64,000 bases of DNA from Hemicordylus capensis (Eukaryota > Chordata > Lepidosauria > Squamata > Cordylidae): the NCBI RefSeq assembly GCF_027244095.1, contig NC_069665.1, forward strand, positions 374,501 to 438,500, read 5' to 3'. The notes under the pieces were generated by a model. The model was not told the origin of the DNA. It saw only the letters and a program-made list of their open reading frames with translations, and ran no database searches. Of the stretch, positions 12,101 through 21,697 are shown piece by piece. How positions within the stretch are numbered: position 1 is the stretch's first letter; each line of letters opens with the position of its first letter. Made by a program: the position numbers and the translations under genes.

Positions 12101-12690
12101 GCTGATTGATGCTGGTTGTTTCACAGTCTAGTTGCTTTTATTGCAATTTGTACTTGGTTTAATTATAATGTTGGTCGCTTTGAGCCCATCAGGCAAAAAG
12201 TGGCCCACATGTTCTAAGATAAAGGAAGGGATTGAGTCCAGCCAGGGTTGTGTCCCTGACCAAACACACCATCATTCCGTGGTTCTATAGATCCAGTCTC
12301 ATTCCCTGCAGTCTCTCCCCTGGCTTTTATACTGAGGTCCAGGGACACTTCTTAGGAGCTCTGGAGATTCACCACTCAATCCAATGCACCTTTACTCAGA
12401 AGAAAGCCCTACTGAGGTCAGAGGGACGTACTTCCATGCATGGGATTGCAGCTGAAGATGGTTTCAAATGGAGTTATGTTCCCACTGCTATAAAATAATA
12501 TAAGGGTGTAATAGGTCCAGCTTAAAATCCCCTCCCCAAAACAGCAGCTGTCCATCCCAGACAATCAACTGAGAGATGGTCTTTACTCACCATATCAGCA
12601 AACAGAAATCTTACCTTTGCTTTCAATCAGCCTCAAGTGAACAGTGCTGATCACAGCCCAGATCAGAGGACACCAACTGGCGAGGGCCAT
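127..12690 (-). CDS. CES2: Carboxylesterase, CES2 type (exons 1-10; 3' end off the left edge)
   Basis: Serine ester hydrolase of the carboxylesterase B family, expected in the ER lumen and acting on carboxyl and lipid esters. Coding exons in transcript order: 12615-12690, 10170-10374, 9407-9545, 8117-8250, 7357-7510, 6299-6403, 4268-4375, 3153-3284, 1519-1599, 127-274. All joins keep frame at GT-AG sites, giving 427 codons. Exon 1 starts [11 protein letters not shown], a signal peptide with a hydrophobic core. The oxyanion motif is HGGN at residue 146. The nucleophile is Ser227 in GVSAG, and the acid is Glu344 in NHEFGW. The catalytic His and the C-terminus lie beyond position 1. Exon sizes match my memory of human CES genes. 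The nucleophile elbow reads GVSAGS where the family usually has GESAGG. CES2 is assigned from the head-to-head position with CIAO2B and the [12 protein letters not shown] region; a fatty acyl-CoA hydrolase (medium-chain) name is possible. Family call certain, orthology likely. Confidence 0.92.
2436..2458. repeat. (CT)n microsatellite
   Basis: Perfect CT dinucleotide run of about 23 bp in carboxylesterase intron 8. Confidence 0.95.
2907..3137 (-). mobile_element. tRNA-derived SINE with 14-bp target duplication at a splice donor
   Basis: Read on the minus strand, the head has a tRNA-like A box (TGGCACAGCAGGG) and B box (GGTTCGAATCCC). The tail resembles the copy at 32148-32402. It is flanked by a perfect direct repeat TTGATGGTGCCTTA at 2893-2906 and 3138-3151. 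The right-hand copy of that duplication overlaps the donor of carboxylesterase exon 8 (exon end 3153), so the SINE begins 15 nt after the exon in the same orientation as the gene. Confidence 0.88.
4600..5230 (-). mobile_element. CR1-type LINE ORF1 relic with SGNH esterase-like domain
   Basis: The minus-strand reading at 4623-4922 contains [19 protein letters not shown] followed by VMVHVGTN. This is the block pattern of the SGNH/GDSL esterase domain found in ORF1 of CR1/L3 LINEs. Upstream (higher coordinates) the frame is interrupted by several stops, so this is a decayed copy. It sits in carboxylesterase intron 6 and is not part of the host esterase. Confidence 0.7.
6404..10169. other. Carboxylesterase introns 2-5 (non-exonic parts)
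   Basis: Outside exons 3-5 (9407-9545, 8117-8250, 7357-7510) the sequence is mostly unassigned. Recognisable items are a hAT-like end at 6652-6780, short AT-rich LINE/SINE tail-like sequence near 8700-8850, and a small inverted repeat of AGGTAGAGCT at 9136-9171. No further genes were seen. Confidence 0.55.
6652..6780 (+). mobile_element. hAT-like element end (TAGGGATGTGCA family)
   Basis: It starts TAGGGATGTGCATGAACCGG, the same terminal sequence as the complete element at 29192-30274. It continues with GC-rich sequence similar to that element ('ctttaaggg...cttacccctcc'). No opposite terminus or target duplication was found, so this is a fragment or solo end. Confidence 0.6.
10375..12614. 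other. Carboxylesterase intron 1
   Basis: A 2.24 kb intron between exons 1 and 2. It contains a CR1 3' fragment (11120-11712) and a short lizard-type repeat around 12330-12470 ('ttactcagaagaaagccc...'). No other feature was recognised. Confidence 0.7.
11120..11712 (+). mobile_element. CR1 LINE 3' fragment
   Basis: The sequence has typical CR1 3'-end blocks in order: 'ggacattgataaactggaac', 'ttagcctggagaagagatga', 'gaggaatttcctggcggcag', and a terminal 'ccagttctatgatgctctgg'. Sense strand is plus. It is 5'-truncated, as is usual for the family, and diverged with small gaps. Confidence 0.88.
12615..12690 (-). CDS. CES2: Carboxylesterase exon 1 (signal peptide)
   Basis: This 76-bp coding part begins at an ATG (12688-12690) and ends at a GTAAGA donor, in phase 1. 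It joins in frame to exon 2, which starts with the two bases that complete a Gly codon followed by PEEIQLEVA. The peptide [19 protein letters not shown] has the hydrophobic core of a secretory signal. The exon lies in a different frame from the longer open frame at the same place, so a scan for long ORFs misses it. Position, phase and signal character support it; the 5'UTR boundary is not visible. Confidence 0.8.
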
Positions 12691-13127
12691 TCTGCTGCAC
12701 TGGTCGCCGGAGGGCATGGCTGTTCGATGGTGATTCTAGAAGGGCAGGGTCCAAAAGGCCTCCTCTCCAGAGAGCTGGTGGAATGCCCACTTGCTGCTCA
12801 CAGCCATAAACCAAAGTGGGTGGAGACATGATTTCCAATGTTTATGTTTTAAAAAACGTAATCATTAACTCCAGTGTGGGAACAGTTACATAAAAGTTGC
12901 TAAGATTCACTTATATCTTTAATCTGTCTATCCTTTCTGGTCCCAGGGGCTCAGAGCGTCTAAAAGCATTTTCTGTACATGGTTCCTCTTCCTTAAAGGG
13001 CTCAAACTGAAGACTTATACTGCAGAAATAAACCCAAGAGGGGAGAGGACTTTAAAGAAAAGAAAAGCAAGGGGAACATGGGTGGGGGGGGTCGTACTTT
13101 GGAAATGCTGCATCATGAAACAAGGAA

Positions 13128-13575
13128 TCCCACTCCTAGGAGTTATTCGCACATAGCTTCATGCTGTGGGGTAAATGTTGAGCGAAGCCACTCCGAATCA
13201 CACTCGTGGTGTTGAAAGAAGCAGCCCCCACCCTGCTGCTCTCAGGTTTTGTTTTGATGCACATTCACATGGCATGCTCCCTGTTTTCCTTCTAGCCAAT
13301 GGGGTGGGGGGAAGCGAGAGAGCTTTCTAAAGAGCTATATCTGCATTTCCCTCTTATCATGCTAATGATTCTACGTCCATAAAAACCCAGAATTACATCC
13401 AGATATGCTAGAAATAGAATTCAGAAGACAAAGCCTGATTTGTGTGTGGAGTGCTTCCAAGGATCTTGAAAGGATGTTGGGGTAATTTTGGCTGGTGTGT
13501 GAATGCACACACACTCTTCCGAAGGAGATTTGGGGTAAGAGCCCTGTCTGTAAAGCCTCCTGGAGAGGATTTAGT
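13128..13575. repeat. Unassigned interspersed repeat
   Basis: It begins 'ggagttattcgcacatagc' and ends 'gccctgtctgtaaagcctcc'. The sequence at 24495-25090 begins and ends the same way with a diverged interior. Paired ends with a variable middle suggest a non-autonomous DNA transposon family, but no terminal repeat or target duplication was established. Confidence 0.45.
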
Positions 13576-14539
13576 TCCCCTGATCATAGCAAAAGGGAGG
13601 AGCTGAGGAAGCCAGCTCAGTTAAGCAGCCCCTGAAAACAAGCCAGTGGGATTTTGTCCAGAGTGCCAGTCTTGGGTCTCAGTCAGAGGGTTTCCCAGCT
13701 GAAAACTGATCCAGAGTAACCAACCAGACTCAGGCACAGCTTCAACAAGTCCTAGAACTTTCTGGCTTGAGAATTCTGGGCATGGCACAGCCAGAGTCTA
13801 GAGAGTGAAGCTCTAAACAAAACAATACATTCTAAAGGGTTAACATTAAATACTGTATTGTACAGTAGTGCAATTCCTGTGTGTTAAGGAAGAGCTTTGC
13901 AAGTAAATAATCCTTTGAAACCAGACTGAAACCGCTTCTAAGTATATGAGTTTTATTTCAAGAAACAAAAACAGAGCTGCACACAACAAGGAAACAGGGA
14001 AAGGGGGAGTAAATAAATGCATACAGGAACGAAGGAAAAAAATAATGGTAACTAATGATAACACCACCTAGAGATGTATATATCAGGCGGTATAAAAATA
14101 TGATAGATAGATCAATAACTAATACTGAGTTTTTACCTTAGCTCAGCTGTTAGGCAGGGTCCTGGCTAAGGGAGTGTTAATTCCTACTGCCTCTCCCAGT
14201 CTTGAACACCAGACCGAAGATAGAGAGCAGTGACACTATTGATAGGAACTAAAGAGGAGGAAAGTTTTCTCCTCTGACAAGGAGGGACAACTCTCCGATC
14301 AGGTCCGGTGCAGCTCTGAGGTGGCCCAGATCTCTGGCCAATCAGAATTTAGGGTTTTCCCTCTGAACTTCAGGTTCCTCCTCCTAGATACGTTTTGACT
14401 TACATGACTAAAAAGGTGTGTCTGGATTGGACTGGTTCTCCTTTGCGAAAAGAGGATTAAGGGCACACTTGGATGGCTGAATACACTAAAGAGCAGAAGC
14501 TTGGAAATGGGCTTATTCGGAGGGCTCTGTGGAGAGTTT

Positions 14540-14990
14540 TGTTTATTTATTGTTCCATTTCTATACCGCTTGGCATTAAACCAAAGAGGTTCACAATATA
14601 ATTAAAACAATCCACAATTAAAATACAAATTAAAAGTACAAATATTAAAAATAAAAATACTCTCTCTCTATTTAAAAGTTTAAAAATTTACATAAAACAC
14701 ACATAACACAAAGCAGCTGCCTCATTTGGCACTAGCTGCAGTTTCCGAATATTCTTCAAGGGCAGCCCCACACAGAATGTGTGACAGTAATCCAGCTGTG
14801 ACATGACTAAGGCGTGGGTAACCGTGGCCAGATCTGCCCTCTTAAGTAAGGGGCGCAGCTGGCGCACTAGCCGAAGCCGTGCAAAAGCACCTCTGGCCAC
14901 CGCAGAGTTGAAGTTCCGGAGGAACTTGCTGGCGCACAAGAGCTCCGTCCCAGGCCTTGGGGTTGCCGCCATCCCCAGAATCCTCACCGG
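14540..14990 (-). mobile_element. LINE (CR1/L2 superfamily) reverse-transcriptase C-terminal relic
   Basis: The minus-strand frame includes RLVRQLRPLLKRADLATVTH and then LDYCHTF.VGLPLKNIRKLQL, the end of the RT region characteristic of CR1/L2-type LINEs (LDYCN..Y.GLP). Nearby AT-rich sequence with 'tataccgcttggcattaaa' looks like the 3' tail of the same element class. Confidence 0.75.
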
Positions 14991-15589
14991 AAAAAGACCC
15001 GTCGCTTGCTAGAGACCAGCCAGCCAGAGTGGCAGCTGCCGCCAGGGCTGGAGGGGTGAAGTGGCGGGTGCAGCGGGAAGACTGGGCTGCCAGGATGATA
15101 TACTCAGAAAACCAATTTCTTACTGAGAGGTTTAAAACACACTATATGATAAGAACTTAATTAAAGGTTATCTCTGGAATTTCCTCTCTAGCCCCAACTG
15201 TTATCTCTGAGACTTCCTCTGTAGCTCAACCGTTATCATCGGAATCTCCTCAGCAATTTCTATTGTTATTTACCTACAAGTGAGATAATGTAATCATTAT
15301 GTAATTACTTGCCTACGTGATCTGTAAAGTATAAAAGTCTGTTGTAAATGATGCTCGGGGTTCTGGAATTTAGGCAATAGCCGACCAGAACCTTTGCTTC
15401 TGCAGAGCAAATAAAAAAGCCTTTTTAAGCTTCTCCGCTGGTGATGTTCTTTGGCTCGCTGACCCAGTAAAAGAACCATTTGGATGGTATAGCAAGGAGA
15501 CTGGGGAGGGGCTGCTCAGGTGGGTGGGCCTCCTCTCACCTGCCCTCTCCACCCCCAGCACAGCACCCCTCCAGGGACTGTTGCTGGTG

Positions 15590-15850
15590 TCTGTCTTATG
15601 TGAGCCCTTTGGGGCAGGGATCCACCTTTGGAAACCGCTTTGGAAACTTTTGCTGAAGAGTAGTATATAAATACTTTATTTATCATATTTTTATACCGCC
15701 TGATATGTACATCTCCAGGCAGTGCACACAGTTTAAAATATTTAAAAGTCACAGATTAAAATACATGACACAATTATTTATTATTATTATTATTATTACA
15801 TTTATATCCCGTTCTTCCTCCAAGGAGCCCAGAGCGGTGTTCTACATGCT
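15590..15850. repeat. LINE/SINE 3'-tail fragments with (ATT)n
   Basis: It contains 'tttataccgcctgatatg', an ATT run near 15778-15799, and a reverse copy of the Sauria-SINE tail ('ttatatcccgttcttcctcc', compare 31243-31275). Tail pieces only, with no intact element. Confidence 0.6.
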
Positions 15851-15989
15851 TAAGTTTCCTCTCACAAATTATTTGTTGTGGTTGTGGCTCCCCACCGCTC
15901 TCCCCTGCTGTGCTGCTGCCTGCAGGCGGGCCATTCGCCAGGTAGAGCTGCTCAAGAGGGGTTAAGGGCAGCAGCAGGCGGGCCATTCG

Positions 15990-16960
15990 CCAAGTCCATG
16001 CTAGGGCACATTCAGGAGCGCAGGCGCAGTCCGGGACAGCACCAATAGCCACACCCACCCCGATAGCCACGCCCCCAGTGGCCACGCCCCTCGCTGAGAT
16101 AGACGCGATGCAACTTTGGCAGGGCGCGCGGGTCGTGTCCTGCTACAAGGAGACGTCAAGGACCACCGATCTTGACTCTACGGAATGTGCTAGAAGGAAC
16201 GGCGGAGCCCGGCCCGTCGCCCCACAGCGGCCCCAGACTAGGGAGGGAGGCCACCAGGCGAGGAGGCGCGTAGGGCTCTCCACGACTTCTCATCGGGTCC
16301 CGGGGGCGGACCACAGAACGGCGCCATTCTACCCGCAGACCTCTATGGCGCATCCGGGAAAATGGCCAATGCAGCGTCCGAACAGGAGCCGGAAGCGTCT
16401 CCATGGTTTCATGGACCCGGAGACTCCCTGCTCTTCCCCAACGGAAAGAAACGTAGAGGCAGGAAAGCGCTAGAGTGACACACAATCTAAGTTTCCGGTT
16501 AAAGGAGCGCCGTATGGGACAATTAAAAGTCACGTTTTTCTGCCACGGAATGAGACCCGCAGTGTCAGAAAAGGCTGCGGAGTTATTCTCCTGGAAGTCC
16601 CGCCGAGACTCGGCTCCGTGACTAACGATTTCCTGCTGCTGGTGCGTCCTCTAAAGGCTTCCCCGCGCCGGCCGCCCCCCCACCCTCCGCCAGTTCCGGC
16701 CATGGTGGGACCTCCGGTGGTGGCGGCGGCGCCGCCTTCCCCCTCGGGCGGCTCCCTGGAGAACGCCAACCCGCTCATCTACCGGCGCCAGGGCGAGCGG
16801 CCCGTCACGGCGCGCGAGGAGGACGACGAGCTGCCCGACGCCATCGACGACCGAGAGATCTTCGATATCCTGCTCCGGGTTGCCAACTGACCCTGCCTGG
16901 CCTGCGCCTCTGCTGCACTCCTGGGCGCGGGAGAGGCGGGCTGCTCCTAGGAGCTCCCCG
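15990..16960. promoter_or_regulatory. CpG island, divergent promoter of CIAO2B and the carboxylesterase side
   Basis: This GC-rich, CpG-dense stretch ends in CIAO2B exon 1. No TATA box was seen. The carboxylesterase starts about 4 kb to the left on the opposite strand, so the two genes are head-to-head, as CIAO2B and CES2 are in human. Whether one promoter serves both is inference; the carboxylesterase coding start is too far away to prove sharing. Confidence 0.6.
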
Positions 16961-19900
16961 CCCGCTGTGCCCAAGCAGGGGCCTGCCGCAGGTTAGGTAG
17001 GGGGCGCCCAAAGGGTCCCTTTTCTCTGCCTCCGGCCTGCCTGCCTGCTGGGGAGGGCGACTGTCATGGCGGTCTGCAGGTCCCTGCCCCAGAGGGGGTT
17101 ACGGGAGGGAGGGAGGTGGGCAAAGGTTGCTGCAGCTGCACTTCTCAAGAGGTTCGCTGGTTTGCAGCCCAGCGCAAAGCAGAGTCAGGCAAAAAGAAGC
17201 CTGGACTTCCTGGCTTAGGGTTCCAGCCTGAGTCCCCCACCAATCCATCTAGGAAAGAGCCAGAGCCAGCCAGACACCCTCACGGGGCTGGGCCAAGCTC
17301 GGGTCCGGTGGACTGAAGCCATCCAAAAGGCCTGAGCACGTGAGTCTAACCCTAACCGGCAAAAGGTCTTGGGCCCAGAGTTCCACCTTCAGAACAGTGC
17401 CTGGCTTTGCTGGCTCCGTGGATGGCCTTCCGTGACGGGGCAGGTGAGGGCAGCGTGGAGGACACGCTGGAGTAGGGTGCAACTGCCTGGCCCAGGGGTG
17501 CTGCCGCCAGAGCCCCTTGCTCCCTGCCTGTGGGGAGGCTGACTTAAGGGATCTCCCTAGGATAATGTGTGGGAACCATCGAACTTCAGGGGATGAAGGA
17601 ACCTCTCCCCCTCCAGAGCCTGCCACCTTATCTCTCTTACGTAGACCAAGGTGCTCTCTCAAGCTTGTGAGCTTTTCCTTGACTTACTACATCTCATTCG
17701 TTCCATCAATGACCCAGAACATCCCTTAACTTTGGAAGAGCTGAATGTCGTGGAACAAGTTAGAGTCAAAGTGAGTTCTTTTCGGGTCTCCTCTTCCTCC
17801 TCGTTGGAGTGTAATCTTTGAGGAGCATTGTTGCCTCTTTGCTCTGCCAGAGGCCCACTGAAGAAGTTAATACATGATTGCAAACTGGCACATGAACAGG
17901 AATGCCTGGTCAAAAACAAATGCTTTGGGAAAGAGCTGCTTCTGGAAGGACAGGTGGCTTCAGTTTTGCCCAGTCTGGTTCATTAGCTGCTCTCTCCCGA
18001 GGCTTCCTGAATAATACACGATCAGTCTGGGGTTTTTCCTCTCACCTTCCACCATCTTGCCCTGCTGTGGCTCCCTGCCATTTAGCTGGCCCAGCTAGCA
18101 GAATGCTCGGCTCAGTGACCCCATGGTCTCACCCAACTGGATAAATATTTTGTGCTTCAACCCCTGATTCCACAGGCTCAGGTGCCTTTCAGAAATCCTG
18201 TCTTAAAACTCACTCCCTCTCATATCTATGTCTAACATATTGGCCAGCTCTTTTCCCTCTTACTACAGCATTTGATTTAGTTAAATAATTAAATGTTATG
18301 ACTCGCTTCTTTAAATCTTACACTTTGGGGTGGGGTGGGGGTGTCTCGATAACAGGTGGATGATGCTGAAAGCACCGTGTCTGTGGAGTTTACTCCCACA
18401 ATTCCTCATTGCAGCATGGCAACATTAATTGGACTGTCAGTCAAAGTGAAGCTGATCAGATCCCTCCCTGAAAGGTTTAAGGTGAGTAAAGAAGCAGAAT
18501 TGAGGGTTTTTTTAAAAACATATTGAAAAGTGGTGATTGACATCATCAGACATGGAAACTCCTGAAGAAACCCACAAGAAAACCCACAAGAAAAGTGTCC
18601 TGCAGCAACTTAGTTGCCAGCTTAAGGGGAGGACACTTGAGGCCCCAAGAGCAGGCAGCAAGAAAGGCTGGTCTGGAATCTGGATCGCGTTCTTAGACTA
18701 GCATGCATCCTAGTCCAAGGAAGTCTTTGGTGACCAAGATAACTTTCTGGTAAACTGGCTGCTGAGAATGGGGATTTTCAGACCACTGCTTGTTCCCTGC
18801 TTCTCTGCTGGTACAAATGTATTGCATTGGTGACCTCAACATTTCAAAGCCTTTGGCCAAGAACAAAACTGGAGTCTGTTCAGTTTGCAGCGTGTACCCC
18901 ATTGTCAAAACTCCTGCCCCCTAGTTATGGGTTAGGCTTGTACAGATGTCTTCCAAAGCAAACTTAGTTTACAGCATTTTCTCAGCTGTTTTTTTTAAAA
19001 AAGAAAATTTAAAGAAGAACCTGCCAAGATGATAGCCCATCAGAAGCAGGAGTGCAAGAATGACATGCCAGAAAAAAGGTGCTCTTGACTGACTTGTAAT
19101 TCTGAGTGATGCAGTATAACGAGGCCAGAGTCGGTCTTCTTGGCATCTGAAATTAAGAGTGCATCTTAGAGGTCCAGAGCTGGAAACCTTGCAGTTGTCC
19201 CATAGGGTGGTTTGGTGACATATCTTTTCACCCCTCCTTCCAGGTGGATGTCCACATCACACCCGGAACACACGCCTCTGAGCAGGCAGGTGAGTCTTAA
19301 TTCCTCACTAACTGCACCGTGACGGAAGACTCTTGTGTTTGCTTCACACTCTTGAAATGTAGGGCAGGTAGCAACATGCCATTAAAAAGACAACCTGCAC
19401 TGGGGTAAATAAATATGCCCTCTCCGTCCAGAGGGTATAGATTGTGAGCCCTTCGGGGACAGGGTTCCATCTTATTTGTTTGTTATATCTTTGTGTAAAC
19501 CACCCTGAGCCATTTTTGGAAGGGTGGTATAGAAATCGAATGAATGAATCCCAGTGGGGCAGAGGAGGGGAGGCAGCAGTGCAGGAGCAAGGAGGGAGGG
19601 GTGGCTTAGAAACACAAGTTGGGTGAGGCCCCAAAATGCATTTTGAGAAAAGGCTTGAGGCCAGAGGCTACACAGGGCTCCTTGCCAAATGGAATACAGA
19701 ACAGAGGGCCCTGAAGATGCCTTTGCTTCACTAGTGTCCATGAGGATAAATGTCCCTAATGAAGAACCCCTTCCCAATGAGCTGGGTTGGAATCACAGGA
19801 TGCAGAGCTGGTTTCAAGGAGGAGGGGCTTCCTTTGCTCTTGAGCTGGCTTCTGCCCCCTTGTCATTAGGAAGGACTTTGGTTCGTGTGTCAGTGGAGAT

Positions 19901-20720
19901 TTGGATTATCTCTGTCTAGTTTTTATTTGTTCTAGATCACTCATGCTTTCCTTTAAGGAGTTCAAGGCACAAATAAATATGGCTTTCTTGCGGTGGGGGC
20001 AGCGGCGGTATCTCTTCCCATTTAACCTCACAACCCCCCACCTGAAAGGTAGAATGGGTGCCTAGCCCAGCGCCCTCACCCAGTGAGCTTCATGGCTGAG
20101 GAAGGGGAATTGGAGCGCAGGGCCCCTCCCAGCCCCCTGCCTCTCCTCCGCACAGCGCCAACTGTTGGCTTGTGGCTGCCGTGTGGCCCTGCCCTTGGGC
20201 TGGGCTGCTGCCAGGCACTTCCCATTCTTAGCAAGACCCAAAGCGAACATATCTTTGGGTTGGGGAGGTAGAGAACACATGGTACTGTCGGGGCCTTGGA
20301 AACGAGGCCTTGCCAAAGCGGGGCTGCTGACAGAGCCGGGGTGGGGGCACCTTCTGCAATGGACCAGAGTGCGTGTCTGATTCCCCTCTTCTCTTTAATA
20401 CAGACAAGACGACGATGCTTGATAGATGTCAGACAGAGATGAGGGCCACATGTGAGGCTCTGCACTGAAACATGTGGGCTAGTAATATGTTGTGGACTTC
20501 TCTTTGGAGACATGGTCTTCCCTGGGAGTTTAAGGAAAGCCCTCTTGAATGGGCAGGGGGAGAGGGGCTGCTCCCTCCACACCCGCTTCCTTGCTAATCC
20601 ATCCTGGGCTTGTTTCCCACAGTAAACAAGCAGCTGGCTGACAAAGAGCGAGTGGCAGCTGCCCTGGAGAACACCCATTTGCTGGAAGTGGTGAACCAGT
20701 GCCTCTCTGGGCGCCCCTGA
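16702..20720 (+). CDS. CIAO2B: CIAO2B (MIP18/FAM96B), cytosolic Fe-S targeting factor, complete
   Basis: Subunit of the CIA targeting complex with CIAO1 and MMS19, which hands [4Fe-4S] clusters to cytosolic and nuclear apoproteins. Exons: 16702-16864, 17691-17770, 18356-18481, 19244-19289, 20623-20720, in total 170 aa against 163 in human. The start ATG lies in 'ggccATGG', a strong context. Recognisable blocks are [19 protein letters not shown], then [38 protein letters not shown] (with Cys100, the conserved reactive cysteine), [13 protein letters not shown] and [20 protein letters not shown]. The extra length is in a Pro/Ala-rich N-terminus. Intron 1 is AT-AC (separate entry); the others are GT-AG. 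A poly(A) signal follows 86 bp after the stop. It is head-to-head with the carboxylesterase and tail-to-tail with MATCAP1. Identity is certain. Confidence 0.97.
16865..17690 (+). other. U12-type AT-AC intron 1 of CIAO2B
   Basis: The donor reads ATATCCTGC directly after exon base 16864. The branch-site motif TTCCTTGAC lies just before the end, and the intron finishes TTACTAC at 17690. This matches the minor-spliceosome AT-AC consensus (ATATCCTT, TTCCTTRAC, YAC). Splicing here restores FDLIRSIN across the junction with no insertion. No GT-AG pair near the exon ends restores it. Confidence 0.9.
19430..19555 (+). repeat. LINE 3'-tail repeat in CIAO2B intron 4
   Basis: The text 'gattgtgagcccttcggg ... 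accaccctgagccatttttg ... ggtatagaaatcgaatgaat' is a common reptile interspersed-repeat tail ending in a short tandem (GAAT)n. The rest of intron 4 (19290-20622) has nothing recognisable. Confidence 0.6.
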
Positions 20721-20806
20721 GCTGGCAGGAGGGCAAAGATGCTTCCAGGCCTGATGGAAGGAAGTCTTGTCTAGACGGTGCTGCTCTGCGCTTATGCATT
20801 TGTAAC

Positions 20807-20812
20807 AATAAA
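20807..20812 (+). terminator. Poly(A) signal of CIAO2B
   Basis: AATAAA lies 86 bp after the CIAO2B stop codon (20718-20720). It is the first canonical signal downstream and gives a short 3'UTR. Confidence 0.85.
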
Positions 20813-21053
20813 AGTAAAATAATAGTAGCTTTTGCCGAAAAGGGCTGTGGCTAGTTATAACTTGAACTTGCCAAAGGAAATCTGGTTCGATGTGAACATG
20901 TTTGAGCCGGAAAGAATGGAAAGGCGCTTCTCCGGTCTTCTGCCAGCTGGGAACCAGCAGGGACATCTGGCCTGGTTCGGTTGCTGTCCGTGCTCACAGT
21001 AGAGCAAGGTTAGCCCTGGAGGGCTTCTTGTAGAAGGAGCAGAGACACTAGGC

Positions 21054-21205
21054 CAGGGGTTCTCAACCTTGGCTCCCCTGACACTGCTGGACTACAGCTC
21101 CCATCATCCTCAGCCACAATGGCCAAAGGCCTCCGCTGCTTGTGGCTGAAGATGATGGGAGCTGTAATCCAGCACCGTCAGGGGAGCCAAGGTTGAGAAC
21201 TCATC
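21054..21205. mobile_element. Hairpin (foldback) hAT-like MITE
   Basis: The left arm 'caggggttctcaaccttggc ... tggactacagctcccatcat' is followed by its near-perfect reverse complement ending 'ccaaggttgagaac'. Partial copies occur at 28640-28737 and 57787-57910. Termini of the CAGNGGTTCTCAACC type are typical of hAT elements. The right terminus is disturbed and no exact 8-bp duplication was found. Confidence 0.75.
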
Positions 21206-21230
21206 CCCTGCAGGCTGGAGAGCAGGTCTC

Positions 21231-21538
21231 TGTGGGGTGCCCTCGAGTGGCTGTCGACTCCTGGCAACCACAGAGCCATGTGGTTTTCTTTGGTAGAATA
21301 CAGGAGGGGCGGACCATGGCCTCCTCCGTGGTAGCAAGAATAAATTGTCCCTTTTGCTAAGCAAAAGCTCCCCTCTAGGGAATGGGGCTGCTCTGGGAAG
21401 AGCATCTGCATGCAGACGGTCCCAAGTTCCCTCCCTGGCAGCAAACCTTGGAGAAGCCGCTGCCAGTCTGGGTGGACAGTAGTGAGCTAGATGGACCAGT
21501 CGTCTGACTCTGTATAAGGCTGCTGCTTCCTATGTTCC
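21231..21538 (+). mobile_element. tRNA-SINE tail fragment joined to a 5S-like SINE
   Basis: Positions 21231-21328 match the tail of the tRNA-derived SINE at 2907 ('ctcctggcaaccacagagcc', 'gaatacaggaggggcgg'). At about 21328 this passes directly into 5S-like SINE sequence ('gtggtagcaag', 'ttgctaagca'), which ends 'cttcctatgttcc'. The 5S-like core is internally deleted. The composite lies between the convergent 3' ends of CIAO2B and MATCAP1. Confidence 0.75.
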
Positions 21539-21691
21539 TACCCACGAAAAGACAATTTGGCTGATCTTAGTAAAATCCCTGCTTTAAGTGTGTATCATCC
21601 CCAGCCCCCCAGCCCCCCCCAGGCCTCCTTTCTTGTAGAGGTCCATTTTTCCCCCTCTCTCACATAAGCATAGCAAAAGCGGAGGAGTGTC

Positions 21692-21697
21692 TTTATT
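21692..21697 (-). terminator. Poly(A) signal of MATCAP1
   Basis: TTTATT on the plus strand is AATAAA on the minus strand, about 860 bp beyond the MATCAP1 stop codon. It faces the CIAO2B poly(A) signal, so the two genes converge. Confidence 0.7.

Larger units (their letters stand above)
12691..15990. other. Upstream flank of the carboxylesterase gene
   Basis: AT-rich sequence between carboxylesterase exon 1 and the CIAO2B CpG island. It holds an unassigned repeat (13128-13575), a LINE reverse-transcriptase relic (14540-14990) and SINE/LINE tails (15590-15850). No additional host gene was recognised. The carboxylesterase start site should lie here or within the CpG island. Confidence 0.6.

Noticed and set aside
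16865-16890. CIAO2B exon 1 continuing into LLRVAN and stopping
   Set aside because: This is read-through into the AT-AC intron. Cutting at the ATATCC donor gives the conserved FDLIRSIN.
20076-20966. 296-codon minus-strand frame over the CIAO2B last exon
   Set aside because: Antisense to a confirmed gene, with no recognisable protein features.
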